This document shows positions 17,323 through 25,304 of a stretch of 64,000 bases of DNA, piece after piece. The DNA lies in assembly GCF_035762905.1 (NCBI RefSeq), contig NZ_DASUCC010000044.1:1-64000 (forward strand), written 5' to 3'. Both the position numbers and the translations under genes were made by a program. The notes under the pieces are model-generated. The model did not search any database and was not told where the DNA came from. It saw only the letters and a program-made list of their open reading frames with translations. Within the stretch, counting starts at the first letter, position 1, and each line of letters begins with the position of its first letter. Source of the DNA: DASYTH01 sp035762905 (GTDB lineage: Bacteria; Actinomycetota; Actinomycetes; Mycobacteriales; Pseudonocardiaceae).

Positions 17323-18570
17323 ATGAAGCTGCTCACCAGAACCGGCCGGCGGACAGTGTTGTTGGCCGGCATCCTGGCCCTCGGGTCGAGCGTGGTCGGG
17401 GTCGGGACCCAGACCGCGTCCGCGGCCACCGTCGACCCCAACGCCACCTACGTCTTCGTCTCCCGGCACAGCGGCAAGGCGATGGACCTGTTCAACTTCG
17501 CCACCAACGACGGTGCCCCGATCGTGCAGTTCGCCCGCAACAACCTGGCCGTCCAGCAGTGGCGGTTCGTCGACGCCGGCGGCGGGTACTACAAGATCCG
17601 CTCGGTGCACAGCGGCAAGGTGCTCGAACTGCCCAACGCCACCGACGGCACCGGGCTGGTCCAGATGACCGACAACGGCAACACCCGGCAGCACTTCCGG
17701 CTGGCCGACTCGGACAGCGGATACGTGCGGTTCATCAACCGGCACAGCAGCAAGGCGCTGGACGTGTGGGAGTGGTCGACCGCCGACGGCGGCCGGATCG
17801 CCCAGTTCGCCGACCTCAACGGCTGGAACCAGCAGTGGCAGTTGGCCATCGTCGGCGGCAGCAACCCGCCACCGCCGCCGCCACCGCCGCCGGGCTCCTG
17901 GCCGACTCCGACCGGGCAGGTGTCGGTGAACGGCACCATCTCGGTGTCCGGCACGCTGGACGGCGGGATGCGCCGGTACTGCTGCATCGGTGACGGCGGT
18001 CAGGAGGAGGACCAGGACCCGATGTTCGAGCTGTCCTCCGGCGCCACCCTGCAGAACGTGATCATCGGCGGGCCGGCCGGCGACGGCGTGCACTGCTCCG
18101 GCCCGTGCACCCTGCGCAATGTCTGGTGGGAGGACGTCGGCGAGGACGCCGCCACCTTCCGCGGCTCCGGATCACCCGCGTTCCTGGTCGACGGCGGCGG
18201 CGCACGCAGCGCCTCGGACAAGGTCTTCCAGCACAACGGCCCCGGCACCGTCACCATCCAGAACTTCCAGGCGCAGAACTTCGGCACGTTCTACCGTTCG
18301 TGCGGCAACTGCTCCACCCAGACCCGCCGCAACGTCGTCGTCCGCAACGTCACCCTCACCCGCCCCGGCAACACCGTCGCGGGCATCAACACCAACTTCG
18401 GTGACACCGCCCGCTTCACCGGCATCACCATCATCAACGACGCCAGCCGCGCCATGGTGATCTGCCGCAAGTACACCGGCAACAACACCGGCGACGAACC
18501 CACCCAGATCGGCACCGGCGCCGACGGGGTGAACTGCATCTACAGCGCGTCGGACCTCACCTATCGTTAG
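17323..18570 (+). CDS. Secreted pectate lyase (PL3) with N-terminal ricin-type carbohydrate-binding domain
   Basis: 415-aa extracellular enzyme. Signal peptide residues 1-35; ricin B/CBM13-like beta-trefoil (about 40-185) with repeated QQWRF/QHFRL/QQWQL blocks; a nine-proline linker; then a PL3 catalytic domain (about 200-415) with GDQ-like and DGVHCSGPCTLRNVWWEDVGEDAATF segments typical of PL3. It cleaves polygalacturonate by calcium-dependent beta-elimination. The sugar-binding domain should target plant wall polysaccharide. A strong hairpin follows, and the galactosidase locus lies next to it. Confidence 0.92.
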   Translation: MKLLTRTGRRTVLLAGILALGSSVVGVGTQTASAATVDPNATYVFVSRHSGKAMDLFNFATNDGAPIVQFARNNLAVQQWRFVDAGGGYYKIRSVHSGKVLELPNATDGTGLVQMTDNGNTRQHFRLADSDSGYVRFINRHSSKALDVWEWSTADGGRIAQFADLNGWNQQWQLAIVGGSNPPPPPPPPPGSWPTPTGQVSVNGTISVSGTLDGGMRRYCCIGDGGQEEDQDPMFELSSGATLQNVIIGGPAGDGVHCSGPCTLRNVWWEDVGEDAATFRGSGSPAFLVDGGGARSASDKVFQHNGPGTVTIQNFQAQNFGTFYRSCGNCSTQTRRNVVVRNVTLTRPGNTVAGINTNFGDTARFTGITIINDASRAMVICRKYTGNNTGDEPTQIGTGADGVNCIYSASDLTYR

Positions 18571-18583
18571 TGTCGCAACCCAC

Positions 18584-18615
18584 GAAGGAGCGCAACGAAC
18601 CCGTTGCGCTCCTTC
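18584..18615 (+). terminator. Strong terminator after the pectate lyase gene
   Basis: A perfect 14-bp stem (18584-18597 with 18602-18615) with a 4-base AACC loop starts 14 bp after the stop codon. It is followed by a moderately T-rich ACTTTCTGT. Confidence 0.85.
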
Positions 18616-18619
18616 ACTT

Positions 18620-19221
18620 TCTGTCTCGCGAGTTGCCGGTTCGGGCACCTGAGTCGTTGGTTCGGGCAGGCGAACTCGCTGATCATGTTCCGTTCGGGGT
18701 GGGCCGCGGAGCGGCCACCCCGAACGGAACATGGCTTGTGGGTGCCGCCACTTTCGGCGGCTGCGCCGCCCTGCGGCTCCGCACTGGCAATTCGGTTACC
18801 CGCAACCGGCAACTCGCCGACCCCGAACCGGCAACTCGCCGGACCGCAATCGGGAACTCGCCGAGGATCGCGGCCACGTTCGGCGAGTCGCCAGCTCGGG
18901 CAACCCGAATTGCCGGCGCGGCGCGTATGAGTTGCCGGTTCAAGCGCCGGATCGCCGGCCACGGCCGGGCCGGGCCCCGCCGCCGCCGCGCCTGCGACAG
19001 ACCCGGCGCCTGCGGCAGGCCCGGCGCCGCAGGCGTCGGGTCCGCCGCCCGGCCCATCGGTCCGGACGCGGCAACTCGCCGACCCCGACCCAGCAACTCC
19101 TTGCCCCTCACTGGCGACTCGCCGGCTCGGAGTCGGCGATTCGCGGGGCTGGAACTGGCGATTCGCGGGGCTGGAACTGGCGACTCGCGGGGCTGGAACT
19201 GGCGACTCGCCGATGTCGTGG
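18620..19221. repeat. Intergenic repeat region I (GGCAACTCGCCGG type)
   Basis: No gene is seen in these 600 bp between two converging genes. Short related words recur on both strands: GGCAACTCGCCG, GTTGCCGGTTC and GGCGACTCGC. At 19135-19200 three tandem 22-bp copies of a GGCGATTCGCGGGGCTGGAACT-like unit lie side by side, with a partial fourth copy to 19212. The region ends at the stop codon of the GH35 gene. Related arrays occur at 55687-55741 and 58977-59880. Confidence 0.85.
18684..18733. repeat. Long perfect inverted repeat inside region I
   Basis: The arms 18684-18701 and 18716-18733 are an 18-bp perfect inverted repeat, and inner GCCGC/GCGGC bases extend the stem around a 3-base loop (one unpaired G). 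The base of the stem has CATGTTCC/GGAACATG, the same word as the palindrome upstream of the gene at 61122. It could be a terminator for either strand or a repeat-borne structure. Confidence 0.7.
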
Positions 19222-20997
19222 CTACTTTTCGGTGGGGCCGAGGTCGGGGTGGGGGAGGAAGCGGGCGGTGGGGGTGAGCATGGTGTCGGTTTCGAAGATG
19301 ACGAGGTGGTTGGGGCCCGGGGTGGTGACCGGGGCGGGGATGTAGAGGGTTCGCTGGGGACCCCGGCGCCAGTAGCGGCCGAGGTGGAAGCCGTTGAGCC
19401 AGGCCATTCCCTTGCCCCAGGTGCTGGTGTCCAGGTGGAGGTCGGTGGGGGTGGCCAGGTCGAAGGTGGTGTGCAGCAGGGCGGGGCCGGCGACGGGGCC
19501 GGTCGGTTGGGGGAGCGGGATGGATGGGGTGGGCCAGGGGTTGGGTGGGGCGGACAGGTCGAGCGGCATGAGGTCCCAGCCGGTGACCGGTTGGCCGTGC
19601 AGCCAGGCACCGCCGATGATGCCCTTGGCTTCGCCGATGCGTGGGCCGTAGTTGACCCGGCCGAGGTCTTCCAGGAGCAGGGTGAGCTCACCGTCGGTGT
19701 GCGGCAACGGAAGGGCGCGTTCGTGGTGTTCGCGGTGCAGGACGCCGGCCGGTGCGCCGTCGAGGAAAACCGCCACGCGGTCGCGCAGCTCGCCGAACAC
19801 CAGGACGCCGGGGCCGGTGCCGCGCAGCCGGGTGCGCAGCAGGGCGAGGCGGGGTGGGGGATCCAGGTCGTCGAGGGTGGGCAGTTGTTCGTGGTGCTGC
19901 CAGGTTCCCCATCGTTGCGGGGCGTCCAGCAGGAGCACCGGATCGCGGAGCGGCGCCAGGAGTTCGGGAGCCGGCGGCGCGGGCGGCGGCACCGGGCCGG
20001 GCACCTCCCGGTACCGGGCGATCACCTCGCGGAACGCGTGGTACTTGGCGGTGGGATGGCCGGCTTCGTTCAGCGGGGCGTCGTAGTCGTACGAGGTGAT
20101 CAGCGGCCGGTAGACGCCCTTGTCGTTGGCGCCGTTGGTGAGGCCGAAGTTGGTGCCGCCGTGGAACACGTACAGGTTCACCGAGGCACCGGCGGCGAGC
20201 AGCACGTCGAGGTCGGCGGCGGCCCGGTCGGTGGGCGTGGTGTGGTGCTCCTCGCCCCAGTGGTCGAACCAGCCGTCCCAGAACTCCGAGCACATCAGCG
20301 GCCCGGTCGGCTGGTGGGCGCGCAGGGTGGCGAGGCGGTCGGCGGGGCGGCGGGTTCCGGTCGAACCGAACGACGCGGTCCGGTGCACGCCGTCCAGGCC
20401 ACCGGCGGCGAGCATCTCGTCGTTGGGCTGGTCCACGGTGGTCAGCGGCACGGTGATCCCGGCGGCGCGGATGTAGTCCACCAACGCCGCCAGGTACCGC
20501 TTGTCGTCACCGAACGCGCCGTACTCGTTTTCCACCTGCACCAGCAGAACCGGGCCGCCGCGGTCGATCTGGTGCGGGGCGACCACCCCGAGCGCCTGCG
20601 CGAGGTAGTCCTGCACGGCCGCGAGGTAGCGCGGTTCGTACCGGCGCACACCGACCTCCGGATCGCGGAACAGCCATGCCGGCAGGCCGCCGTTGTCCCA
20701 CTCGGCGCAGATGTACGGGCCGGGCCGGACGATGGCGTGCATCCCGGCCGCGGCGACCAGGCGCAGGAACCGGTCCAGGTCCAGACCGCCGGTTAGGTCG
20801 AACATGCCCGGTTTCGGCGAGTGCGCGTTCCAGGCGACGTAGGTCTCGATCGTGTTCAGCCCCATCCGCCGCGCCATGTCGATGCGGTCGGCCCACTGGT
20901 CCGGATGCACCCGGAAGTAGTGCAGCGCGCCGGAGATGAGCTGGATCGGACGGCCGTCGAGCAGGAAGTCGCGCTCGCCGATGATGAACCGCGCCAC
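19222..20997 (-). CDS. Beta-galactosidase, glycoside hydrolase family 35
   Basis: 591-aa retaining beta-galactosidase. The GTG at 20997 lies 5 bp after the binding-protein stop. The TIM-barrel has the GH35 signature GPYICAEWDNGGLPAWL (about 93-109). The acid/base is Glu158 (QVENEYG) and the nucleophile Glu238 (CSEFWDGWFD). C-terminal beta domains include GWDLMPLDL and KGMAWLNGFHLGRYW, the jelly-roll found in this family. No signal peptide is present, so it acts in the cytoplasm on imported galactosides. It is the last gene of the ABC operon and is probably controlled by the divergent LacI protein. Confidence 0.93.
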   Translation of the reverse strand: MARFIIGERDFLLDGRPIQLISGALHYFRVHPDQWADRIDMARRMGLNTIETYVAWNAHSPKPGMFDLTGGLDLDRFLRLVAAAGMHAIVRPGPYICAEWDNGGLPAWLFRDPEVGVRRYEPRYLAAVQDYLAQALGVVAPHQIDRGGPVLLVQVENEYGAFGDDKRYLAALVDYIRAAGITVPLTTVDQPNDEMLAAGGLDGVHRTASFGSTGTRRPADRLATLRAHQPTGPLMCSEFWDGWFDHWGEEHHTTPTDRAAADLDVLLAAGASVNLYVFHGGTNFGLTNGANDKGVYRPLITSYDYDAPLNEAGHPTAKYHAFREVIARYREVPGPVPPPAPPAPELLAPLRDPVLLLDAPQRWGTWQHHEQLPTLDDLDPPPRLALLRTRLRGTGPGVLVFGELRDRVAVFLDGAPAGVLHREHHERALPLPHTDGELTLLLEDLGRVNYGPRIGEAKGIIGGAWLHGQPVTGWDLMPLDLSAPPNPWPTPSIPLPQPTGPVAGPALLHTTFDLATPTDLHLDTSTWGKGMAWLNGFHLGRYWRRGPQRTLYIPAPVTTPGPNHLVIFETDTMLTPTARFLPHPDLGPTEK

Positions 20998-21002
20998 CGG
21001 GG

Positions 21003-22349
21003 CTAGCCGGCCTTGACCGAGAAGCCCTGCTGGTTTCCGTAGTCCACCAGCGCTTTCTGCCAGTCCATCAACCCGGAGTTGATGTCCGTGCCGGCCAGGT
21101 ACGCCTTGCCGACGGTGTCGTTGTAGATGCTGTCGGCGTAGAGCTGGTACGGCAGGTAGGTCCAACCCTTCGCGACCTGATCCGCGGCGGCGGTGAGCAC
21201 CTGGTTGATCTGCTGGCCGGCGAAGTACTCCGAGGGCTTGTCCCGGAACTCGGCTGAACCCAGGTCGGCCGTCGTGGCCGGGAAGCCGCCGGTGTCCAGG
21301 AAGATCTTGATGCTGGATCGGCTGTTGTTGAGCCAGCGCACGAACGCGGCGCCAAGGGCCGGGTTCTTGCTCTGCTTGAGCACCGACTGCGCGCTGCCGC
21401 CGCTCTCCGCCGTCACCGGCTGCCCGTCGTAGGTCGGCATCGGCGCCACGGCCCACTGGCCAGCACCCTCGGCGACCGAGGACGCCAGCACGCCCGGCCA
21501 CCACGCGCCGGTGGGCGCGGAGGCGATGGTGCCGTTGCCCAGTGCCCGGTACCACTCCTCGTTCCATGGCGGGATCTGCGCGAGCAGCTTCTCGCTGAGC
21601 ATCTGGTTCCACACGGCGGTCCACTTCTTGACCCCGGGGTCGGCCAGGTTGATCGAGACCGACTTGCCCTCCGTGTTGAACGGCCGGCCGCCGGCCTGCC
21701 AGATCATGCTCGTGGTGAAACCGGAGTCGCCGTTGTCGGCGGCCAGGTACTTGGTCGGGTCGGCGGCGTGCAGCTTCCTGGCCGCGGCCAGGTATTCGTC
21801 CCAGGTCTTGGGCACGGTGATCCCGTACTGGTCGAACACCTTCTTGTTGTAGAACAGGGCCATCGGGCCGGAGTCCTGCGGCAGGCCGTAGAGCCCGTCG
21901 CCGACCTTCGACGAGGCCCAGGTGGACGCCGTGTAGTCCTTCTCGAACGCCCCGAAGCCGTACTGGTTGAGGTCGACCAGCGCGTCGGTGAGGGCGAACT
22001 GGGGCATCGCCTTGTACTCGACCTGTGCCACGTCCGGCGCGCCGGAGCCGGCCTTGATCACGTTCTGCAGCTTGGTGTAGTGGTCGTTGCCGGTGCCGAC
22101 GTTCTCCAGCTTCACCTTGACGTTCGGATGCTCCTGCTGGAACGCGGCGACCTGCTCCTCGGCCTGCGGGGTCCAGGTCCAGTAGGTGATCTCACCGCCC
22201 TGCTGCAGCGCCGCGTCGACCGCGTCCTGTGTTCCGTTGGCGGCCGGCGTGGATCCGTCCGACGACGAGCCGGACGAGCAGCCGGAGATCCCGAGCGCGA
22301 GGGCCGCGGCAAGCGCGACCGCCACCTTCCCGTGGCGCCTTGTTGTCAT
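21003..22349 (-). CDS. Sugar ABC transporter substrate-binding lipoprotein
   Basis: 448-aa family-1 solute-binding protein. The signal peptide ends in the lipobox ISGC (Cys24), followed by a Ser-rich linker. EITYWTWTPQAEEQVAAFQQEHPNVKV in pieces is the standard start of this family, and YGLPQDSGPMALFYNKKVFD the typical mid-domain block. It captures an oligosaccharide, most likely a galactoside given GH35 and GH36 nearby. It lies third in the operon, after the two permeases and before GH35; no ATPase is encoded here, so a shared MsiK-type ATPase is expected. Confidence 0.9.
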   Translation of the reverse strand: MTTRRHGKVAVALAAALALGISGCSSGSSSDGSTPAANGTQDAVDAALQQGGEITYWTWTPQAEEQVAAFQQEHPNVKVKLENVGTGNDHYTKLQNVIKAGSGAPDVAQVEYKAMPQFALTDALVDLNQYGFGAFEKDYTASTWASSKVGDGLYGLPQDSGPMALFYNKKVFDQYGITVPKTWDEYLAAARKLHAADPTKYLAADNGDSGFTTSMIWQAGGRPFNTEGKSVSINLADPGVKKWTAVWNQMLSEKLLAQIPPWNEEWYRALGNGTIASAPTGAWWPGVLASSVAEGAGQWAVAPMPTYDGQPVTAESGGSAQSVLKQSKNPALGAAFVRWLNNSRSSIKIFLDTGGFPATTADLGSAEFRDKPSEYFAGQQINQVLTAAADQVAKGWTYLPYQLYADSIYNDTVGKAYLAGTDINSGLMDWQKALVDYGNQQGFSVKAG

Positions 22350-22377
22350 GTCTGTCCTTTCGCGACGGCCGGTCCGG

Positions 22378-23238
22378 CTACTGCTTGACGCTGCCCGCGG
22401 CCAAGCCTGATTGCCAGAATCGTTGCAGGAGAAGGAATGCGGCGATCAATGGGATGATCATGAGGAGCGAGCCGGTGATCACGAGGTCGTAGATCGGCCG
22501 GGCGTTCACCCCTTGGGCCTGTGCGCTCCACTGGCTCAGGCCCACGGTCAGCGGGAACAGCTTCTGGTCGCTGAGCATGATCAGCGGCAGGAAGTAGTTG
22601 TTCCAGGTGGCCACCGTGGTGAACAGCGCCACCGTGGCGATTCCCGGAGCCAGCAGGCGAAGCGCGACGGTGCGGAAGATCCGGATCTCGCCCGCGCCGT
22701 CGATCCGGGCCGACTCGAGCAGGTCGTCGGGGATCCCGTCGACGGCGTAGACCCAGATCAGGTAGAGGCCGAACGGATGGATCAGGGACGGGATGATCAC
22801 CGCCCACGGGGTGTTGGTCAGGCCGAGCTCGGTGAACATCAGGAAGGTCGGGACGGCCAGCGCGGACGGTGGGATCGCGATCGCGCCGAGGACGACGGCG
22901 AACACCGCGCGGCGCCCGGTGAACCGGAACTTGGCCAGCCCGTACCCCGCGGCGGTGGCCAGCAGGGTCGCCCCGCCCGCGCCGAGCACCACGTACAGCA
23001 CCGTGTTCCCGACCCAGCGCAGGAAGATCCCGTCGTTGTAGGACAACGTCTCGGCGATGTTGGCGAACAGCGCGAACTGGTCGCCGAACCACAGGCCCGG
23101 CGTGCTGAACAGCGCCTCCCGGGTCTTGCTCGCGTTGATCACCAGCCAGAGCAGCGGGATGAGCGTGTATAGCAGGTAGAGGCTCATCACGCCGGTGAGC
23201 AGCACCGACCGGCGCGGCCGTAGGAAGGTCGCCACCAT
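22378..23238 (-). CDS. Carbohydrate ABC transporter permease, MalG type
   Basis: 286-aa permease with six predicted helices. It shows the EAA loop (LPDLLESARIDGAGEIRIF region, conserved Gly in DGAGE) that docks on the ATPase. The ATG at 23238 is one base after the preceding permease stop, so the two are coupled. A longer upstream reading frame would overlap that gene entirely. It forms the channel with the MalF-type partner. Confidence 0.9.
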   Translation of the reverse strand: MVATFLRPRRSVLLTGVMSLYLLYTLIPLLWLVINASKTREALFSTPGLWFGDQFALFANIAETLSYNDGIFLRWVGNTVLYVVLGAGGATLLATAAGYGLAKFRFTGRRAVFAVVLGAIAIPPSALAVPTFLMFTELGLTNTPWAVIIPSLIHPFGLYLIWVYAVDGIPDDLLESARIDGAGEIRIFRTVALRLLAPGIATVALFTTVATWNNYFLPLIMLSDQKLFPLTVGLSQWSAQAQGVNARPIYDLVITGSLLMIIPLIAAFLLLQRFWQSGLAAGSVKQ

Positions 23239-23239
23239 G

Positions 23240-24187
23240 TCAGGCCTCCCTTCGTGCGCCGCGCAGCTGCACGAGGTAGGCGATGACGGCGGTGAGCACA
23301 CCCATCACGATGGCGACCGTGGCCGAGTAGTTGTACTGCTGCCCCTCGAAGGACAGGTTGTAGGCGTACACGTTGGGCGTGTAGTGGCTGGTGATCACGT
23401 TGGGCGCCAACGGTCGCAGCAGGTTCGGCTCATTGAACAGCTGGAAGCTGCCGATGATCGAGAAGATCGTGGCGATCACCAGTGCCCCGCGCAGCGCCGG
23501 CAGCTTGATGCTGTGGATGATCCGGAACTGCCCGGCACCGTCGATCGCCGCCGCCTCGTACCGCTCGTGCGGGACGACCCGCAGCGCGGAGTAGAAGATC
23601 AGCATGTTGTAGCCGATGTACTCCCAGGTCACGATGTTGGCGATCGAGGTGAGCATCCAGCTGTCGGACAGCGGCTGGATGACCTCGGTGCCGAACAGCT
23701 TGTTCAGGTCGGCGGCCAGGCCGAACAGGTCGCCGTACATGAACCCCCACATCAGCGTCGCCACGACGCCGGGCACCGCGTACGGCAGGAAGATCACGAT
23801 CCGGAACATGCCGGCGGCGTGCAGCCGGGCGCTGTCGATCGCCAGGGCGGCGAGCAGCGCGAGCAGGAGCATGATCGGCACCTGGACGGCGAGGAAGCGC
23901 AGCACCCGGCCGAACGCCTCCCAGAACTTGGCGTCGCCGAAGACCACGGCGTAGTTGTCCAGCCCGACGAACGCGGTGCCACCGAAGAACAACTGCTCGC
24001 GGAACAGGCTGAGCTGGATGCTGTAGACGATCGGCGCGATGAAGGCCAGCGCGAACACGAGCAGGAACGGCGCGACGAAGATCCAGCCGCGTTGGTCCCA
24101 GTGCCGGCGCGGCGTGCCGGGACGGCGGGCGCCTGGCATGCCGCTGGCCGGGGCGGGTGCGGACAGCACGGTCGCAGCGGACGCCAT
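23240..24187 (-). CDS. Carbohydrate ABC transporter permease, MalF type
   Basis: 315-aa permease, first gene of the galactoside operon. Six helices are predicted, beginning WIFVAPFLLVFALAF. The EAA loop lies near YEAAAIDGAGQFRIIHSI. The N-terminal 25 residues are Ala/Pro-rich. The promoter region upstream carries a LacI-type operator (24231-24244) between this start and the divergent regulator gene. Confidence 0.9.
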   Translation of the reverse strand: MASAATVLSAPAPASGMPGARRPGTPRRHWDQRGWIFVAPFLLVFALAFIAPIVYSIQLSLFREQLFFGGTAFVGLDNYAVVFGDAKFWEAFGRVLRFLAVQVPIMLLLALLAALAIDSARLHAAGMFRIVIFLPYAVPGVVATLMWGFMYGDLFGLAADLNKLFGTEVIQPLSDSWMLTSIANIVTWEYIGYNMLIFYSALRVVPHERYEAAAIDGAGQFRIIHSIKLPALRGALVIATIFSIIGSFQLFNEPNLLRPLAPNVITSHYTPNVYAYNLSFEGQQYNYSATVAIVMGVLTAVIAYLVQLRGARREA

Positions 24188-24230
24188 CGTCCCTCCGCTA
24201 CCTCATGGGGACCGGGTATGCGGTGATCGA

Positions 24231-24244
24231 TGTTAACGTCAACA
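24231..24244. promoter_or_regulatory. LacI-family operator 1
   Basis: TGTTAACGTCAACA, a 14-bp near-palindrome with the central CG step usual for LacI/GalR operators. It lies 44 bp upstream of the permease start and should control the import operon. Its centre is 35 bp from operator 2. Confidence 0.75.
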
Positions 24245-24265
24245 TCGACGAGCCGAAGGCTAGTG

Positions 24266-24279
24266 TGCTGACGTCAACA
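24266..24279. promoter_or_regulatory. LacI-family operator 2
   Basis: TGCTGACGTCAACA matches operator 1 at 12 of 14 positions. It ends at a possible ATG (24279) of the regulator gene, so it suggests autoregulation. Confidence 0.72.
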
Positions 24280-24302
24280 TGTCCAGAACCGAGGAGAGCC
24301 CG

Positions 24303-25304
24303 GTGGAACGCGGCCCATCCATGGCGGACGTGGCGCGGGAGGCAGGCGTGTCCGGCCAGACCGTGTCCCGCGTGCTGAACGGCCGCGCCAACGTCGACGC
24401 GACGACCAGGCAGCGGGTGCTCGAGGCGATGCGGCTGGTCGGCTACCGACCCAACAGCGCGGCCCGGGCGCTGCGCAACGGCAAGTTCCGCAGCATCGGC
24501 GTGATCATGTCCGGGCTGTCCACGTTCGGCAACAGCCGTACCCTCGACGCGGTCGCCTCCGCCGCCGTGGCCCGGGGTTACTCGATCACGCTGATGCACG
24601 TCGGCCAGCCGACCCAGGGCGAGGTAGCCGGCGCGTTCAGCAAGCTCAACGAGCACGCGGTGGACGGCGTGGTGGTCCTGATCGAGCAGTACGAGCTGGA
24701 CCAGAGCGAGATCGAGCTGCCAAGCCGGCTGCCGGTGGTGGTGATCGACTCCAACCCGCGCACCGACCACACCATGGTCAACATCGATCAGGCGCAGGGT
24801 GCCGTGCTGGCCACCAGCCACCTGCTCGAGCTTGGCCACGAGACGGTCTGGCACATCGCCGGGCCGGCGCACTCCTACGCGGCCGAGCGCCGCGAGCAGG
24901 CCTGGCGGGCCACGCTGCGCCGGCATGGCCGCCGGATCCCCCCGGTGGTCACCGGCGACTGGACGGCCGAGTCCGGCCACGCCCAGGGCGGCGCGCTGTG
25001 CCGCGACCCGGAGGTGACGGCGGTCTTCGCCGCCAACGACCAGATGGCCCTCGGGCTGCTGCGCGCACTGCACGAGCACGGCCGGGCGGTACCGGGCGAG
25101 GTCAGCGTCGTCGGCTATGACGACATGGCCGAGGCGGCGCACTTCTGGCCGCCGCTGACCACGGTCTGCCAGGACTTCGCCGCGATGGGCAGCCGGGCCG
25201 TGGACACCCTGGTCGCCGAGATCGGCTCCGGCGAACGCACGGTCACCTCGATCATCGTGCCGACCAGCCTGGCCGTCCGGGCGAGCACCGCGCCGCCGCC
25301 GTGA
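24303..25304 (+). CDS. LacI-family transcriptional regulator of the galactoside locus
   Basis: 333-aa regulator. The GTG at 24303 has a good GAGGAG at 24291-24296 and is preferred; an in-frame ATG at 24279 would add 8 residues but has no ribosome site and lies in operator 2. The HTH is MADVAREAGVSGQTVSRVLNG, with the hinge YRPNSAARALR. The periplasmic-binding-like sensor domain ends with QDFAAMGSRAVDTL. It is divergent from the transporter operon and overlaps the GH36 gene (GTGA), so it probably represses both until a galactoside-derived inducer binds. Confidence 0.92.
   Translation: MERGPSMADVAREAGVSGQTVSRVLNGRANVDATTRQRVLEAMRLVGYRPNSAARALRNGKFRSIGVIMSGLSTFGNSRTLDAVASAAVARGYSITLMHVGQPTQGEVAGAFSKLNEHAVDGVVVLIEQYELDQSEIELPSRLPVVVIDSNPRTDHTMVNIDQAQGAVLATSHLLELGHETVWHIAGPAHSYAAERREQAWRATLRRHGRRIPPVVTGDWTAESGHAQGGALCRDPEVTAVFAANDQMALGLLRALHEHGRAVPGEVSVVGYDDMAEAAHFWPPLTTVCQDFAAMGSRAVDTLVAEIGSGERTVTSIIVPTSLAVRASTAPPP

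Noticed and set aside
18567..19691. Long reverse-strand frame across repeat region I
   Set aside because: It is a translation of repeats followed by a shadow of the GH35 gene; no domain or start.
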